NCBI RefSeq assembly: GCF_050789285.1
Contig: NZ_JBOUVX010000001.1
Span: 930,001-994,000 of the forward strand
DNA: 64,000 nucleotides
Source: CAVPWP01 sp050789285
GTDB taxonomy: Bacteria > Pseudomonadota > Alphaproteobacteria > Rhodobacterales > Rhodobacteraceae
Direction of reading: 5' to 3'
The position numbers and the translations under genes were made by a program. Shown here piece after piece: positions 41,146 through 49,331 of this stretch. The notes beneath the pieces are model-generated. The model did no database searches, was not told the DNA's origin, and was given only the letters and a program-made list of their open reading frames with translations. Within the stretch, counting starts at the first letter, position 1. The number at the start of each line of letters is the position of its first letter.

Positions 41146-42939
41146 ATGGTCGTGCAAACCCCCAACGGCTTCACGCTTGACACCTCGGGCCAGCGGATCG
41201 TGGTCGATCCGGTCACCCGCATCGAAGGGCACATGCGCTGCGAGGTGAACGTCGACGAGAACAACGTCATCACCAACGCGGTCTCGACCGGCACGATGTG
41301 GCGCGGGCTCGAGGTGATCCTGAAAGGCCGTGACCCGCGCGACGCCTGGGCCTTCACCGAACGGATCTGCGGCGTCTGCACCGGGACCCATGCCCTGACC
41401 AGCGTCCGCGCGGTCGAGGACGCGCTGGGGATCACCATCCCCGACAACGCCAACTCGATCCGCAACATCATGCAGCTGAACCTGCAGATCCACGATCACA
41501 TCGTGCACTTCTATCACCTGCACGCCCTTGACTGGGTCAATCCGATCAATGCCTTGCGCGCCGATCCGAAAGCGACGAGCGAACTTCAGCAGGCGGTGTC
41601 GCCGTCCCATCCGATGTCCTCGCCGGGCTATTTCCGCGACGTGCAGAACCGGCTGAAGCAGTTCGTCGACTCGGGCCAGCTGGGCCTGTTCAAGAACGGC
41701 TACTGGGACAACCCGGCCTACAAGCTGCCGCCCGAGGCCGACCTGATGGCCACGACGCACTATCTCGAGGCGCTGGACCTGCAGAAGGACATCGTCAAGA
41801 TCCACGCGATCTTCGGCGGCAAGAACCCCCATCCCAACTGGCTGGTGGGCGGCGTGCCGTCGCCGATCAACATCGACGGCGTGGGCGCGGTGGGCGCGAT
41901 CAACATGGAGCGGCTGAACATGGTCAGCTCCATCATCGACCAGTGCATCGCCTTCGTGAACAACGTCTATCTGCCCGACCTTGTCGCGATCGGCGGCTTC
42001 TACAAGGACTGGCTTTACGGTGGCGGATTGTCGTCGCAATCCGTCCTCGCCTATGGCGACATCCCCGAGCACGCCAACGACTTCTCGGCCGGCCAGCTGC
42101 ACCTGCCGCGCGGCGCGATCATCAACGGCAACCTCAACGAGGTGCACGACGTCGACGTGCGAGACCCCGAACAGGTGCAGGAATTCGTCGACCATTCCTG
42201 GTACGACTACGGCGAGCCCGGCAAGGGCCTGCACCCCTGGGACGGCGTCACGCAGGCGAAGTACGAGCTTGGGCCCAACGCCAAGGGCACGCGGACCCAT
42301 ATCCTCGAACTGGACGAGGCGGCGAAGTATTCCTGGATCAAGGCGCCGCGCTGGCGCGGTCACGCGATGGAGGTGGGGCCGCTTGCCCGCTATATCATCG
42401 GCTACGCCAGCGGGCACGAGGACATCACCAACCAGGTGAAGGGGCTTCTGCGCACCATGGAGCTGCCGGTCGAGGCGCTGTTCTCGACGCTGGGACGGAC
42501 GGCAGCGCGCGCGCTCGAGGCCGAGTACTGCGCGCGCCTTCAGAAGCACTTCTTCGACAAGCTCGTCGCGAACTGCCGCAACGGCGACACCGCGACCGCC
42601 AACGTCGAGAAGTGGGACCCCTCGACCTGGCCGAAAGAGGCCAAGGGCGTCGGCATGACCGAGGCGCCGCGCGGCGCGCTGGGCCACTGGGTGCAGATCC
42701 GCGACGGCCGGATCGAGAACTACCAGTGCGTGGTGCCCACGACCTGGAACGGCTCGCCCCGCGACACGGCCGGCAACATCGGCGCCTTCGAGGCCAGCCT
42801 GATGAACACGAAGGTCGAACGCCCCGAAGAACCGGTCGAGATCCTGCGCACGCTGCACAGCTTCGACCCCTGCCTGGCCTGTTCGACGCATGTCATGTCG
42901 CCGGACGGCAGGGAACTTACCACCGTCAAGGTCCGCTGA
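41146..42939 (+). CDS. hupL: Uptake [NiFe] hydrogenase large (catalytic) subunit
   Basis: A 597-residue group 1 large subunit with TERICGVCTGTHALTSVRAVE near residue 75 and DPCLACSTH ending at residue 582. The 15-residue tail VMSPDGRELTTVKVR is the extension removed by HupD after nickel insertion. It has no signal of its own and is carried out by HupS. It is separated from hupS by 3 nt. The enzyme oxidises periplasmic H2 and feeds electrons to the quinone pool via HupC. Confidence 0.96.
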   Translation: MVVQTPNGFTLDTSGQRIVVDPVTRIEGHMRCEVNVDENNVITNAVSTGTMWRGLEVILKGRDPRDAWAFTERICGVCTGTHALTSVRAVEDALGITIPDNANSIRNIMQLNLQIHDHIVHFYHLHALDWVNPINALRADPKATSELQQAVSPSHPMSSPGYFRDVQNRLKQFVDSGQLGLFKNGYWDNPAYKLPPEADLMATTHYLEALDLQKDIVKIHAIFGGKNPHPNWLVGGVPSPINIDGVGAVGAINMERLNMVSSIIDQCIAFVNNVYLPDLVAIGGFYKDWLYGGGLSSQSVLAYGDIPEHANDFSAGQLHLPRGAIINGNLNEVHDVDVRDPEQVQEFVDHSWYDYGEPGKGLHPWDGVTQAKYELGPNAKGTRTHILELDEAAKYSWIKAPRWRGHAMEVGPLARYIIGYASGHEDITNQVKGLLRTMELPVEALFSTLGRTAARALEAEYCARLQKHFFDKLVANCRNGDTATANVEKWDPSTWPKEAKGVGMTEAPRGALGHWVQIRDGRIENYQCVVPTTWNGSPRDTAGNIGAFEASLMNTKVERPEEPVEILRTLHSFDPCLACSTHVMSPDGRELTTVKVR

Positions 42940-42952
42940 AGGAGGAACACCC

Positions 42953-43126
42953 ATGAAACGACTAATCCTTGCCGCCACGGTCCTGCCGGTTCCCGCCTTC
43001 GCCCACGGCGTCCATGTCGCGCTTCCCGCCCCCGCGCACGAGGCGTTTCACGGCGGCATCCTTGCCGGCCTGATCGTCGTCGCGGCGGCCTTCGCCCTCG
43101 CGTGGCTGAAGGACCGCAGGCCATGA
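42953..43126 (+). CDS. 57-residue membrane protein between hupL and hupC
   Basis: A small protein starting MKRLILAATVLPVPAFAHG behind an excellent GGAGGA site, with a stop overlapping the hupC ATG (ATGA). It has a signal-like N-terminus, a short His-rich periplasmic segment (HGVHVALPAPAHEAFHGG) and one C-terminal membrane helix ending in WLKDRRP. Coupling on both sides and the good start say it is translated. I do not recognise the family; a helper for heme or subunit assembly of HupC, or a fourth small subunit, is possible. Confidence 0.7.
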   Translation: MKRLILAATVLPVPAFAHGVHVALPAPAHEAFHGGILAGLIVVAAAFALAWLKDRRP

Positions 43127-43914
43127 AGGTCGAGGTTTCCGATGACACGGTCGCCGCGCCGGTTCGGACCCGGGTGGACTTCTACTCGCCCCTCCCGCTG
43201 ACCGGGGACGCCACCGACCGCGACCGCGCGACCATCACCCGGCGCACCAGCGTCTATGTCTACGAGGCGCCGGTGCGGCTGTGGCACTGGATCAACGCCG
43301 CCGCGATCATGACGCTGGTGGTCACGGGGTTCCTCATCGGTTCGCCGCCCCCCACGATGGAGATCGGCGAGGCGACCCACCAGTTCCTCTTCGGCTACAT
43401 CCGCTTTGCGCATTTCGCGGCGGCGATGATCATGACGGTGGGCTTTTTCGGCCGGATCTACTGGGCCTTCGTTGGCAACAGCCACTCGCGTCAGATGTTC
43501 CTGCTGCCGCTGCACCGCAAGGCCTGGTGGGCCGAGGTCTGGCGCGAGGCGCGGTGGTACCTGTTCCTGGAATCCGAGCCGAAGAAATACGTGGGCCACA
43601 ACCCGCTGGCGCAGATCGCGATGTTCTTCTTCATGACCGTGGGGCTCAGCTTCATGATCGTCACGGGCTTCGCGCTTTACGCCGAAGGGCTGGGACAGGG
43701 GTCCTGGGCCGATGCCATCTTCGGTCCGCTGCTGGCCTTCGTGGGCAACTCGATGGTGCTGCACCAGCTGCACCACCTGGGCATGTGGTTCATCGTGATC
43801 TTCATGATGATCCACATCTACGCGGCGATCCGCGAGGACATCATGTCCCGGCAGTCGATGGTGTCGACCATGATCTCGGGCACGCGCACCTTCAAGGACG
43901 ACCGGCCGGACTGA
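43123..43914 (+). CDS. hupC: Hydrogenase b-type cytochrome subunit
   Basis: A 263-residue membrane cytochrome of the HupC/HyaC family with four helices. Heme-ligand candidates are in RLWHWINA, FAHFAAAM, LHQLHHLGMW and MMIHIYAAI. An N-terminal extension of about 45 residues precedes the first conserved strand VYVYEAPVRLWHW. It accepts electrons from HupS and reduces ubiquinone. It ends the hupSLC unit and is followed by a strong terminator. Confidence 0.94.
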   Translation: MKVEVSDDTVAAPVRTRVDFYSPLPLTGDATDRDRATITRRTSVYVYEAPVRLWHWINAAAIMTLVVTGFLIGSPPPTMEIGEATHQFLFGYIRFAHFAAAMIMTVGFFGRIYWAFVGNSHSRQMFLLPLHRKAWWAEVWREARWYLFLESEPKKYVGHNPLAQIAMFFFMTVGLSFMIVTGFALYAEGLGQGSWADAIFGPLLAFVGNSMVLHQLHHLGMWFIVIFMMIHIYAAIREDIMSRQSMVSTMISGTRTFKDDRPD

Positions 43915-43941
43915 TCCTTTCCACCCACGGACCCCGAGTCG

Positions 43942-43970
43942 GGCGGGCGCTTCGGCGCCCGCCGTTCGTT
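43942..43970 (+). terminator. Terminator after hupC
   Basis: Positions 43942-43950 (GGCGGGCGC) pair perfectly with 43955-43963 around a TTCG tetraloop, followed by GTTCGTT. The very stable UUCG hairpin and partial T tract suggest termination or strong reduction of readthrough into hupD. Confidence 0.75.
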
Positions 43971-44009
43971 CTGGCAGGCGGCCTTTCGATCCGGCGCCGA
44001 TCTGAAAGC

Positions 44010-44051
44010 TTGATTTGCATCAAGGACGGTTCCGGCCATCCCGCCTAACCT
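44010..44051 (+). promoter_or_regulatory. Perfect FNR box (TTGATTTGCATCAA) upstream of hupD
   Basis: TTGAT-TTGC-ATCAA at 44010-44023 is the full FNR/FixK/FnrL consensus. A -10 candidate TAACCT lies at 44046-44051, so the box centre falls at about -41.5 of the implied start near 44058, the class II activator position. The maturation operon hupD onwards should be induced at low oxygen. Confidence 0.82.
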
Positions 44052-44188
44052 GATTTGCGACGGGATTTCAGGCGGTTGGCGCGGGATGACCAGCAGTGGT
44101 CGTTTTTCATCCAGCCGGGCGGAAGGTCGATAAGCTGTTGAACATCCAAGGCGGCCGGCCTGAGCCGCGCGGATGAGGGAGGAAGACC

Positions 44189-44800
44189 ATGACCGACCGC
44201 GTCCTTGTTCTGGGGATCGGCAACGTCCTTTGGGCCGACGAAGGCTTCGGCGTGCGCTGCGTCGAACGTCTGGCCGAGACGCGGGCCTTCGACGGCGACG
44301 TGACGCTGCTCGACGGGGGCACGCAGGGCCTTTACCTGCTTCCGTTCCTCGAAGAGGCCGACATCCTTCTGGTCTTCGACGCCATCGACTATGGCCTCGC
44401 GCCCGGCACGCTGAAGATCGTCGAGGGCGACGAGGTGCCCCGCTTCATGGGCGCCAAGAAGATGAGCCTCCACCAGACCGGTTTTCAGGACGTGATCGCC
44501 ACCGCCCAGCTTCTGGGCCGCTGCCCGCCCGCGCTTTTCCTCGTGGGCTGCCAGCCCGAAGAGCTTGAGGATTACGGCGGCGGACTGCGGCCCGCGGTCG
44601 CCGCCCGCATCCCCGCGGCGATCGAGGTCGCCTGCGACTGGCTGGCCGCGCGCGGCATCGCCTCGCGCCCCGGAACCACCGTGACGGGCGATCTGGCTGA
44701 CTGGTCGATCCGCCACGACGCCTACGAGGCCGGACGGCCCTCTGCCGACGAGGCCTGCCGCACAGGCGACGCCCGCTTCTTCCCCCCGGTCGGGGAGTAG
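44189..44800 (+). CDS. hupD: Uptake-hydrogenase maturation protease HupD
   Basis: A 203-residue endopeptidase with LGIGNVLWADEGFGVRCVE (Ni ligand Glu/Asp in WADEGFG), LLVFDAIDYG and MSLHQTGFQDV (His ligand). It removes the HupL C-terminal tail. It begins the second hup unit behind GAGGAAG and the FNR box. Confidence 0.94.
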   Translation: MTDRVLVLGIGNVLWADEGFGVRCVERLAETRAFDGDVTLLDGGTQGLYLLPFLEEADILLVFDAIDYGLAPGTLKIVEGDEVPRFMGAKKMSLHQTGFQDVIATAQLLGRCPPALFLVGCQPEELEDYGGGLRPAVAARIPAAIEVACDWLAARGIASRPGTTVTGDLADWSIRHDAYEAGRPSADEACRTGDARFFPPVGE

Positions 44801-44804
44801 GCCC

Positions 44805-45125
44805 ATGTGCGTCGGCATCCCCATGCAGATCGTGTCGGCCGATGGGTTCATGGGCCGCGCGACGGACGGCACGCGCGAGGTCGCGCTTGACCTGGCGCTG
44901 ACCGGCCCGCTCCCCGCGGGCACCTGGGTGCTGACCTTCCTTGGCGCCGCCCGCGAAGTCATCACCGAGGCCGAGGCCGCCCTTATTTCCGACGCCCTTG
45001 GCGCGCTGGCCCGGATCATGGCGGGGGGCGAGGCCGGCGACGCCTTCGCCGATCTCGACCGCAACGGTCCGCGCCTTCCACCCCATCTTGCCGCGGCCCA
45101 TGCCGCCGGCCGCCATCAAGCCTGA
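44805..45125 (+). CDS. hupF: HupF, HypC-like hydrogenase chaperone
   Basis: A 106-residue HypC-family protein beginning MCVGIPMQIV; Cys2 is the essential residue that carries the iron-cyanide intermediate to the large subunit. It is longer at the C-terminus than HypC. Four nt separate it from hupD. It is thought to protect HupL from oxygen in relatives. Confidence 0.92.
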   Translation: MCVGIPMQIVSADGFMGRATDGTREVALDLALTGPLPAGTWVLTFLGAAREVITEAEAALISDALGALARIMAGGEAGDAFADLDRNGPRLPPHLAAAHAAGRHQA

Positions 45126-45138
45126 GGAGGGACGGGGC

Positions 45139-45522
45139 ATGTCGCACCCGCTGATCGACCGACTGACCACCGGGCTGGGCTGGCCCCGGCTCGAGGACGC
45201 GGGCGCGCTTGCCGCCTGGCGCGACCGGCCGGGCGCGCATGTGCTGTTCCTGCCCGGGGACTGGCAGCGCAACCTCGAGACCGCCGACGTGGCCGTGATC
45301 CTGCCCGAACTGCGCGCCGCCTTCCAGGGCCGTTTCGACTGCGCCGTGGCGGGCGAGGCGGTGGAAACCGTCGTCAAGGAGGCCTCGGGCGTCTTCAAGA
45401 CGCCGGCGCTGATCTTCTACCGCGATGGCGTCTGCCTTGGCGGCATTCCCAATGTGCGCGACTGGGACGACTACATCGTCCTGACCGCGCGCTTCCTCGA
45501 CCGTCCCGTCGTCGCTGCCTGA
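45139..45522 (+). CDS. hupG: HupG, thioredoxin-fold hydrogenase assembly protein (HyaE-like)
   Basis: A 127-residue protein of the HyaE/HupG family: thioredoxin fold with LFLPGDWQRNLETADVAVILPEL and KTPALIFYRDGVCLGGIPNVRDW. The CxxC of thioredoxins is absent, as is normal here. It assists HupS maturation before Tat export. The ATG follows GGAGGGACGGG. Confidence 0.88.
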   Translation: MSHPLIDRLTTGLGWPRLEDAGALAAWRDRPGAHVLFLPGDWQRNLETADVAVILPELRAAFQGRFDCAVAGEAVETVVKEASGVFKTPALIFYRDGVCLGGIPNVRDWDDYIVLTARFLDRPVVAA

Positions 45523-45532
45523 GGAGGCCCAG

Positions 45533-46360
45533 ATGATCCGCGACTTCCAGCGTCCCCCGGTGGGCTTCGGCCCCGGCTCGCAGCCCGATCCCGAGGAGGG
45601 CGCGGCGCTTGAATTCATGGCGCTGCCCGGCGACATGCGCACCTATGTCCCGCACGTGCCGATGGTCGAGGCCGATGCCGCGCTTGCGCCGGCGCTGGCC
45701 TGTCTTTCACGGATCGCGGCGGCGGCCGGGCGGGTCGCCGGGGGTGCGGCGGCCGAGGTCGTCGACCTGCGCGGGCTCGACCCCGCCAACCGCCGCCTGA
45801 TGGCCGAGACCCTGGGCGAGGGCGAGGTCGCCATGAAGCTGCGCGGCATCCCCGCGCTGTCGGTGCAGGAAAGCGTCTTTGCGGGCGTCTGGAGCGTGAC
45901 CGGCGCCGGTGTCGACCGGGTCGAGGTGGCCCCGGTGCCCGAGGCCGCGCGGACCCGGGCCTTCGATCCGGTCACGGCGCCGGTCGCCGCGCCCGCCGGC
46001 CCCGGCGTGGTGAACGCGCCCGCGCTTCTGGCCGAGCTTCTGGACAAGAGCGCCGCCTTCGCGGGCGAGTTGCATGTCATCAACCTGACGCTTCTGCCCC
46101 ATACAGAAGACGACCTTGCCTGGCTCGAGGCGCGGCTGGGGCAGGGGTCGTCCGACATCCTGTCGCGCGGCTATGGCAACTGCCGGGTGCGGGCCACGGC
46201 CACCCCCTTCGTCTGGCGCGTGCAGTTCTACAACTCGACCGACGCGCTGATCCTCGACACCTTCGAGGTCTCGTCCATGCCCGAGGTCGCGCTGGCCGCG
46301 CCCGAGGATCTGGCCGACAGCGCCCACCGCGTGGCCGAAGTGCTGGAGGCGATCCGATGA
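45533..46360 (+). CDS. hupH: HupH, hydrogenase expression/assembly protein (HyaF-like)
   Basis: A 275-residue HupH/HyaF-family protein. Characteristic segments are MRTYVPHVP near residue 36, LGEGEVAMKLRG near 98, ESVFAGVW, and SRGYGNCRVRATATPFVWRVQFYNS (split here by position 218-242) followed by LILDTFEVSSMPEVALAA. It helps assemble the FeS small subunit. It overlaps hupJ by ATGA. Confidence 0.9.
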   Translation: MIRDFQRPPVGFGPGSQPDPEEGAALEFMALPGDMRTYVPHVPMVEADAALAPALACLSRIAAAAGRVAGGAAAEVVDLRGLDPANRRLMAETLGEGEVAMKLRGIPALSVQESVFAGVWSVTGAGVDRVEVAPVPEAARTRAFDPVTAPVAAPAGPGVVNAPALLAELLDKSAAFAGELHVINLTLLPHTEDDLAWLEARLGQGSSDILSRGYGNCRVRATATPFVWRVQFYNSTDALILDTFEVSSMPEVALAAPEDLADSAHRVAEVLEAIR

Positions 46361-47163
46361 GCGGATTCGAAGGCTCGTACCTGGGCGCGTCCGACCGGAT
46401 CAGCCCGCAGGCGATCATGGAATGCAAGATCTGCTGGACGCCCTATGACCCGGCCGAAGGCGACGATTTCCGTCAGGTCATGCCCGGCACCGCCTTCTCG
46501 GACCTGCCCGACGACTGGAGTTGCCCCAACTGCTCGGCGCCCAAGGCGCAGTTCATGGTGCTGGAGGATCCCGGCGCGAATGCGCTGCGCGATGCGGCCG
46601 TGGTGCGCGCGGCGACCGACCGGCTTGTGGCCGACTTCACCGAGATCTGGCACGCCAAGATGCGCGACGTGCCGTTGGTGAACAAGGCGCTGCGCGTCGA
46701 GGCGGTGGGGTTCCGGCGACTGGACGGCCGCATCGTCGGCGTGCTCGTCGCTCCGTGGTTCATGAACCTGATCCTTCTGCCGGACGGCGACGACTGGTCC
46801 GGCCTGCGGCCGGGCGAGAAGGAAGTCGTGGCCTTCCCGTCGGGCGACTACGAGTTCCTGCACAACGTCCGCGAGCTGACGGGCGGCTACAAGGCCTGTT
46901 CGCTGTTCTCGCCGATGGGCGAGTTCACCCGCCAGACCGACGCCACCGACGTGGCGCGCGCGGCGATGACGGCGCTGTTCGATCCCGCGCACCGCGACGG
47001 CACCGATCGCGCCGCCGACATCCGCGCCGCGCGCGAGGCCGAGCTTGCGCCGGTCGACCCCGAGACGGCGACCGATCCGAACGCTGCGCCCGTCTTCGAC
47101 GAGGCGCCAAGCCGCCGCGCGGTCATCACCGGCGGTCTCGCCGTTGGGGAGGGGGCTGCCTGA
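46357..47163 (+). CDS. hupJ: HupJ: rubredoxin fused to a HybE-type assembly chaperone
   Basis: A 268-residue two-domain protein. Residues 20-67 form a rubredoxin (Cys23, Cys26, Cys56, Cys59: ECKICWTPYDP and WSCPNCSAPK), the equivalent of HupI in other bacteria. Residues about 80-210 form a HybE/HupJ domain (VPLVNKALRVEAVGFRRLDG, VLVAPWFMNLILLP, FPSGDYEF). The C-terminal 50 residues are low complexity and acidic. The rubredoxin is linked to oxygen protection of HupS during maturation; the fusion replaces two genes. Confidence 0.92.
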   Translation: MSGFEGSYLGASDRISPQAIMECKICWTPYDPAEGDDFRQVMPGTAFSDLPDDWSCPNCSAPKAQFMVLEDPGANALRDAAVVRAATDRLVADFTEIWHAKMRDVPLVNKALRVEAVGFRRLDGRIVGVLVAPWFMNLILLPDGDDWSGLRPGEKEVVAFPSGDYEFLHNVRELTGGYKACSLFSPMGEFTRQTDATDVARAAMTALFDPAHRDGTDRAADIRAAREAELAPVDPETATDPNAAPVFDEAPSRRAVITGGLAVGEGAA

Positions 47164-48083
47164 TGTTCGACGCCGCCGCCTCTGCCACCGCCCCTGCCAC
47201 TGCCCCTGCCGCGCCTTCCGCACTTGTCGCCCAGCGGGCCCCGGGCGTGCCCGTGGACCGGCTGGTCGTCGGGCGGGACGTGGACGAGGTCGCGGCGCTT
47301 CTGCCGCGGCTGTTCAACCTGTGTCGCGCGGCGCAGGGCGCGGCGGTCGAGGCGGCGCTGGGCCGTCCTGTTGCGACCGCCGGCATCGCGCAGGAGATCC
47401 TGCGCGACCATCTTGTGAAGTTCCATGTCACCTGGCCCGCCTTCTTCGGCCTGCCGCCCGCGGCGCTTCCCGCCGACTGGGCCACGGGCGGCGAGGCGCT
47501 GCGCCGGGCGGTCTTCGGCGCCCCCGGCCGCGCCCCGGTCACCGCGGCCGAGGTCTTTGATTTCCTGGCGTCCGAGGACGGCGTCGCGCCCGTGCTGCGC
47601 CGGATCGACGGATGTTTCGCGCCGGGCGAGGCGGCGGCCCCGGGCATCGCGCCGGTCACGCCCGAGACGATGTGGGACGTCGGGCCTGTCGACAACTCGG
47701 TCGCCGCCCGCACCGCCGATCATCCCGCGATGCGGGCGATCGAGGCGGCGCGGGGCCGTGGCCCGCTGTGGCGCGCGGCGGCGCGGCTTTTCGACATCGA
47801 ACGCGTGATCGCGGGCGGCGTGGCCGCGATCGTGGCGCCCCGGCGCGGCGAGGCCGTGGTGCCGGCCGCGCGCGGCGCTTACGCGGTGCGCATCGCGCTT
47901 GACGGCCGGGCCGTCACGGCCTTCGCGCGGGTGACACCGACCGACCATCTGCTGACACCGGGCGGCGTGCTTGACCGCGCCCTTTCGACGCTTCCCGCAC
48001 TGAAGGCGGGACTTGGGCCGCTTCTTCTCGATATCCTCGACCCGTGCAGCCCGGTGCGGCTGCGGGAGGGCACCGATGCATGA
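47163..48083 (+). CDS. hupK: HupK, large-subunit-like assembly scaffold
   Basis: A 306-residue protein related to hydrogenase large subunits but with decayed active-site motifs: LFNLCRAAQGA near residue 55 in place of RICGxC, and ILDPCSPVRL near the C-terminus in place of DPCxxCxxH. It is thought to be a scaffold for the Fe(CN)2CO group. It starts on the last base of the hupJ stop (TGATG). The N-terminus is Ala/Pro-rich. Confidence 0.88.
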   Translation: MFDAAASATAPATAPAAPSALVAQRAPGVPVDRLVVGRDVDEVAALLPRLFNLCRAAQGAAVEAALGRPVATAGIAQEILRDHLVKFHVTWPAFFGLPPAALPADWATGGEALRRAVFGAPGRAPVTAAEVFDFLASEDGVAPVLRRIDGCFAPGEAAAPGIAPVTPETMWDVGPVDNSVAARTADHPAMRAIEAARGRGPLWRAAARLFDIERVIAGGVAAIVAPRRGEAVVPAARGAYAVRIALDGRAVTAFARVTPTDHLLTPGGVLDRALSTLPALKAGLGPLLLDILDPCSPVRLREGTDA

Positions 48084-48417
48084 GATGTCGCTGTGCGAAG
48101 GCATCCGCCGGATCGTCGACCAGGCGGCCGCCGCGCCCGACATCGCGCGGGTCACGCGCGTGCGGCTTGAGATCGGGCGCTTCGCCGGCGTCGAAAAGGC
48201 GGCGCTGTCCTTTGCCTGGGACGTGGTCATGCGGGGATCGAAGGCCGAGGGGGCGGAACTTCTGATGATCGACCTGCCCGGGCGGGCGACCTGCTTCGAT
48301 TGCCTGCGCACGGTCGAGATCATGGACCGCCTCGACCCCTGTCCCGACTGCGGCGGGGGGCGGCTTCTGCCCGAGGGCGGCGACGAAATGCGGATCAGGG
48401 ACATGGAGGTGATGTGA
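48076..48417 (+). CDS. hypA: Nickel metallochaperone HypA
   Basis: A 113-residue HypA with the N-terminal nickel ligand His2 (MHEMSLCEG) and a zinc ribbon of two CxxC motifs (CFDCLRTV and CPDCGGG). It delivers Ni to the large subunit with HypB. It overlaps hupK by 8 nt. Confidence 0.95.
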   Translation: MHEMSLCEGIRRIVDQAAAAPDIARVTRVRLEIGRFAGVEKAALSFAWDVVMRGSKAEGAELLMIDLPGRATCFDCLRTVEIMDRLDPCPDCGGGRLLPEGGDEMRIRDMEVM

Positions 48418-49331
48418 TGTGCACGGTTTGCGGATGCGGCGACGGCAAGGTCGAAGGTCACGGTCATGCACACGGTCACGCACACGGGCATGACCACGGG
48501 CATGACCACGGTCATCCCCAGCATCATCACGGCCACGGGCACGACCATGGCCACGATCACCACCAGGGGCATTCCCACGGACATGCCCACGGGCACGACA
48601 TTCACTACGGCACCGGCGCCGCAGGCGTCAGCGTTCCGGGGATGAGTCAGGAGCGCCTGATCGAGATCGAGACCGGCATCCTGACCGAGAACGACCGCTT
48701 CGCCGCCGCCAACCGGGCCCGTCTGGCGGGCCTTGACTGCTATGCCGTCAACCTCGTGTCGTCGCCCGGGTCGGGCAAGACCACGCTTCTGTGCGCCACC
48801 ATCGCCGCACTGGCCAAGGCGGGCGAGGGGCCGGTGGCGGTGATCGAAGGCGACCAGCAGACCTCGAACGACGCCGACCGCATTCGCGCGACGGGCGCGC
48901 CGGCGGTGCAGGTCAACACCGGAAAGGGTTGCCACCTGGACGGGCACATGGTGGGGCATGCGCTCGATCACCTCGACATCGGCCGTGGCACCACGCTTTT
49001 CATCGAGAACGTCGGCAACCTTGTCTGCCCCGCCGCCTTCGATCTGGGCGAGGACGCGAAGGTCGCGGTGCTGTCGGTGACCGAGGGCGAGGACAAGCCG
49101 CTGAAGTATCCCGACATGTTCACCGCCGCGCGGCTGGCGCTTTTGAACAAGGTCGACCTGGCGCCGTTTTGTGACGTAGATATGGACCTTTACGAGTCGA
49201 ACCTCAAGCGGGTGAACCCGCTGATCGAGGTCATCCGCATCTCGGCGCGCACGGGCGAGGGGCTGGATCGCTGGATCGCCTGGCTGCGGGCCGAGGCGCA
49301 GGCCAAGCGGATCAAGCGGGCGGCCGAGTGA
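48417..49331 (+). CDS. hypB: GTPase HypB with polyhistidine nickel-storage region
   Basis: A 304-residue GTPase. After the CTVCGCGDG start, residues about 15-62 contain roughly 25 histidines in GH/DH/AH repeats, a nickel store. The G domain follows with P-loop SSPGSGKTTLL near residue 122, EGDQQTSNDA, and NKVDL. The CxxCGC at the N-terminus is the high-affinity Ni site known in relatives. ATG overlaps the hypA stop (TGATG). Confidence 0.95.
   Translation: MCTVCGCGDGKVEGHGHAHGHAHGHDHGHDHGHPQHHHGHGHDHGHDHHQGHSHGHAHGHDIHYGTGAAGVSVPGMSQERLIEIETGILTENDRFAAANRARLAGLDCYAVNLVSSPGSGKTTLLCATIAALAKAGEGPVAVIEGDQQTSNDADRIRATGAPAVQVNTGKGCHLDGHMVGHALDHLDIGRGTTLFIENVGNLVCPAAFDLGEDAKVAVLSVTEGEDKPLKYPDMFTAARLALLNKVDLAPFCDVDMDLYESNLKRVNPLIEVIRISARTGEGLDRWIAWLRAEAQAKRIKRAAE

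Noticed and set aside
39358..42978. A 1206-codon open frame on the minus strand across hypF end, hupS and hupL
   Set aside because: It is antisense to three clearly recognised genes and arises from high GC third positions. Its translation is rich in Arg/His/Ala without domains.
48459..48603. Short repeats CATGACCACGG and similar, resembling a CRISPR or satellite array
   Set aside because: They are His/Gly/Asp codons of the HypB nickel-storage region, in frame, with no spacers of constant length.
46887..48971. A 694-codon minus-strand open frame across hupJ, hupK, hypA and hypB
   Set aside because: Antisense shadow of four conserved genes; its apparent hydrophobic segment is the complement of the HypB histidine codons.
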